A stretch of 50,401 nucleotides of DNA from assembly GCA_036803245.1 (NCBI GenBank), contig DAIRUQ010000005.1, positions 1 through 50,401 on the forward strand, written 5' to 3'. The stretch's first letter is position 1; every line of letters begins with the position of its first letter. The position numbers and the translations under genes are program-made. Positions 50,010 through 50,401 of this stretch are shown one piece after another. Under the pieces are notes generated by a model. The model worked only from the letters and a program-made list of their open reading frames with translations. It ran no database searches and was not told where the DNA came from. The stretch is from DAIRUQ01 sp036803245 (GTDB lineage Bacteria > Chloroflexota > Anaerolineae > UBA1429).

Positions 50010-50401
50010 CCCCGCGATCCGAGACCCGTGTAGCCTACGGCGAGGCCCTTCTGGCCCTCGGCCAGGTCGATCCACGCGTCGTTGTCCTCGATGCCGACCT
50101 GTACAACTCGACGCGCACCGCCGCCTTTCGGCAAGCCTACCCCGATCGCTTTTTTGATATGGGCATCGCCGAGGCCGACATGGTCAGCACGGCCGCTGGT
50201 ATGGCCGCCTCGGGTCTGATCCCCTTTTGCAACTCGTTCGCCATATTTTTGACGGCGCGCTGCTATGATCAGATCCGCATCCAGATCGCCTACCCTTCGC
50301 TGCCCGTGATTCTGGCGGGCTCTAGCGCCGGCCTGACCCAAGGCCCCGACGGCGCCAGCCACCAGTCCCTGGAGGACGTCGCCCTCATGCGGGCCCTGCC
50401 C
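50006..50401 (+). CDS. Transketolase C-terminal subunit, 3' end outside window
   Basis: The first 132 residues can be read, from MTPRSETRVAYGEALLALG. The pyrimidine-binding domain is recognisable: VVLDADLYNSTRT, FFDMGIAEADMVSTAAGMA with the glutamate that activates TPP, and SSAGLTQGPDGASHQSLED, where the His contacts substrate phosphate. AGGAGG stands just before the ATG, which overlaps the stop of the N-terminal subunit. The rest of this domain and the C-terminal domain lie past the end. Confidence 0.93.
   Translation, partial: MTPRSETRVAYGEALLALGQVDPRVVVLDADLYNSTRTAAFRQAYPDRFFDMGIAEADMVSTAAGMAASGLIPFCNSFAIFLTARCYDQIRIQIAYPSLPVILAGSSAGLTQGPDGASHQSLEDVALMRALP

Overview
The window is a GC-rich, gene-dense stretch of about 50 kb, probably from an uncultured member of the Chloroflexota (Anaerolineae- or Caldilineae-like). 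That assignment is inferred from style, not from a marker gene. The pointers are SH3b and Ig-like surface proteins on Pro/Thr-rich linkers, a Tat-type solute-binding lipoprotein with a Val/Lys/Glu-rich neck, several multi-membrane GT-C enzymes with a C-terminal beta-sandwich, and a dual-domain MazG. Three runs of exactly 100 N (13310-13409, 32587-32686, 36568-36667) mark scaffold joins. The first is flanked by an unmerged identical 55-bp overlap, so no real sequence is missing there. The other two interrupt genes. No tRNA, rRNA, CRISPR or insertion sequence was seen, and no gene-free stretch exceeds 300 bases.

Layout. 3-701: end of a double-domain GNAT protein. 10232-713 (minus): a possible operon behind a consensus promoter, with two SH3b membrane proteins, ligA, an MrfA/YprA-type helicase carrying an internal HNH nuclease domain, an MrfB/YprB-type DEDDh exonuclease and a hybrid histidine kinase. 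10349-15905 (plus): response regulator, methylase-MazG, and a complete ECF vitamin transporter (S, A1, A2, T). 15922-20253: ThuA-like protein, orphan Tat lipoprotein, CTP synthase, and a small protein with a Jag-N-like motif. 20530-24487: ferredoxin, tungsten aldehyde:ferredoxin oxidoreductase and sulfatase. 24503-26817 (minus): Old Yellow Enzyme-type flavoprotein and an alpha/beta-hydrolase that has lost two catalytic residues.

26934-37587 is a cell-surface glycan region: a GT-A-like enzyme, three GT-C-type membrane proteins (GT39-like, PTPS-related, DUF2723), a GT4 enzyme, and a secreted anchored protein with Pro/Thr/Glu linkers that could be a substrate. 37723-39441: a PH-domain membrane protein and a DUF92 protein. 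39519-40154: a stand-alone corrinoid protein. 40273-43074: ruvB-queH-queA, where QueH carries an N-terminal domain resembling the IscB PLMP/RRXRR module. 44325-43150 (minus): an alpha-oxoamine synthase. 44510-50401: tyrosine recombinase, purine nucleoside phosphorylase, an Ig-like membrane protein, an MtaD-type deaminase fused to a CYTH domain, and a split transketolase whose second subunit runs off the window.

The strongest candidates for something new are the helicase-HNH fusion beside MrfB, the PLMP-QueH fusion and the deaminase-CYTH fusion. Many intergenic promoters share an extended -10 of the form TGnTAnAAT, which suggests a common housekeeping sigma-factor signature.
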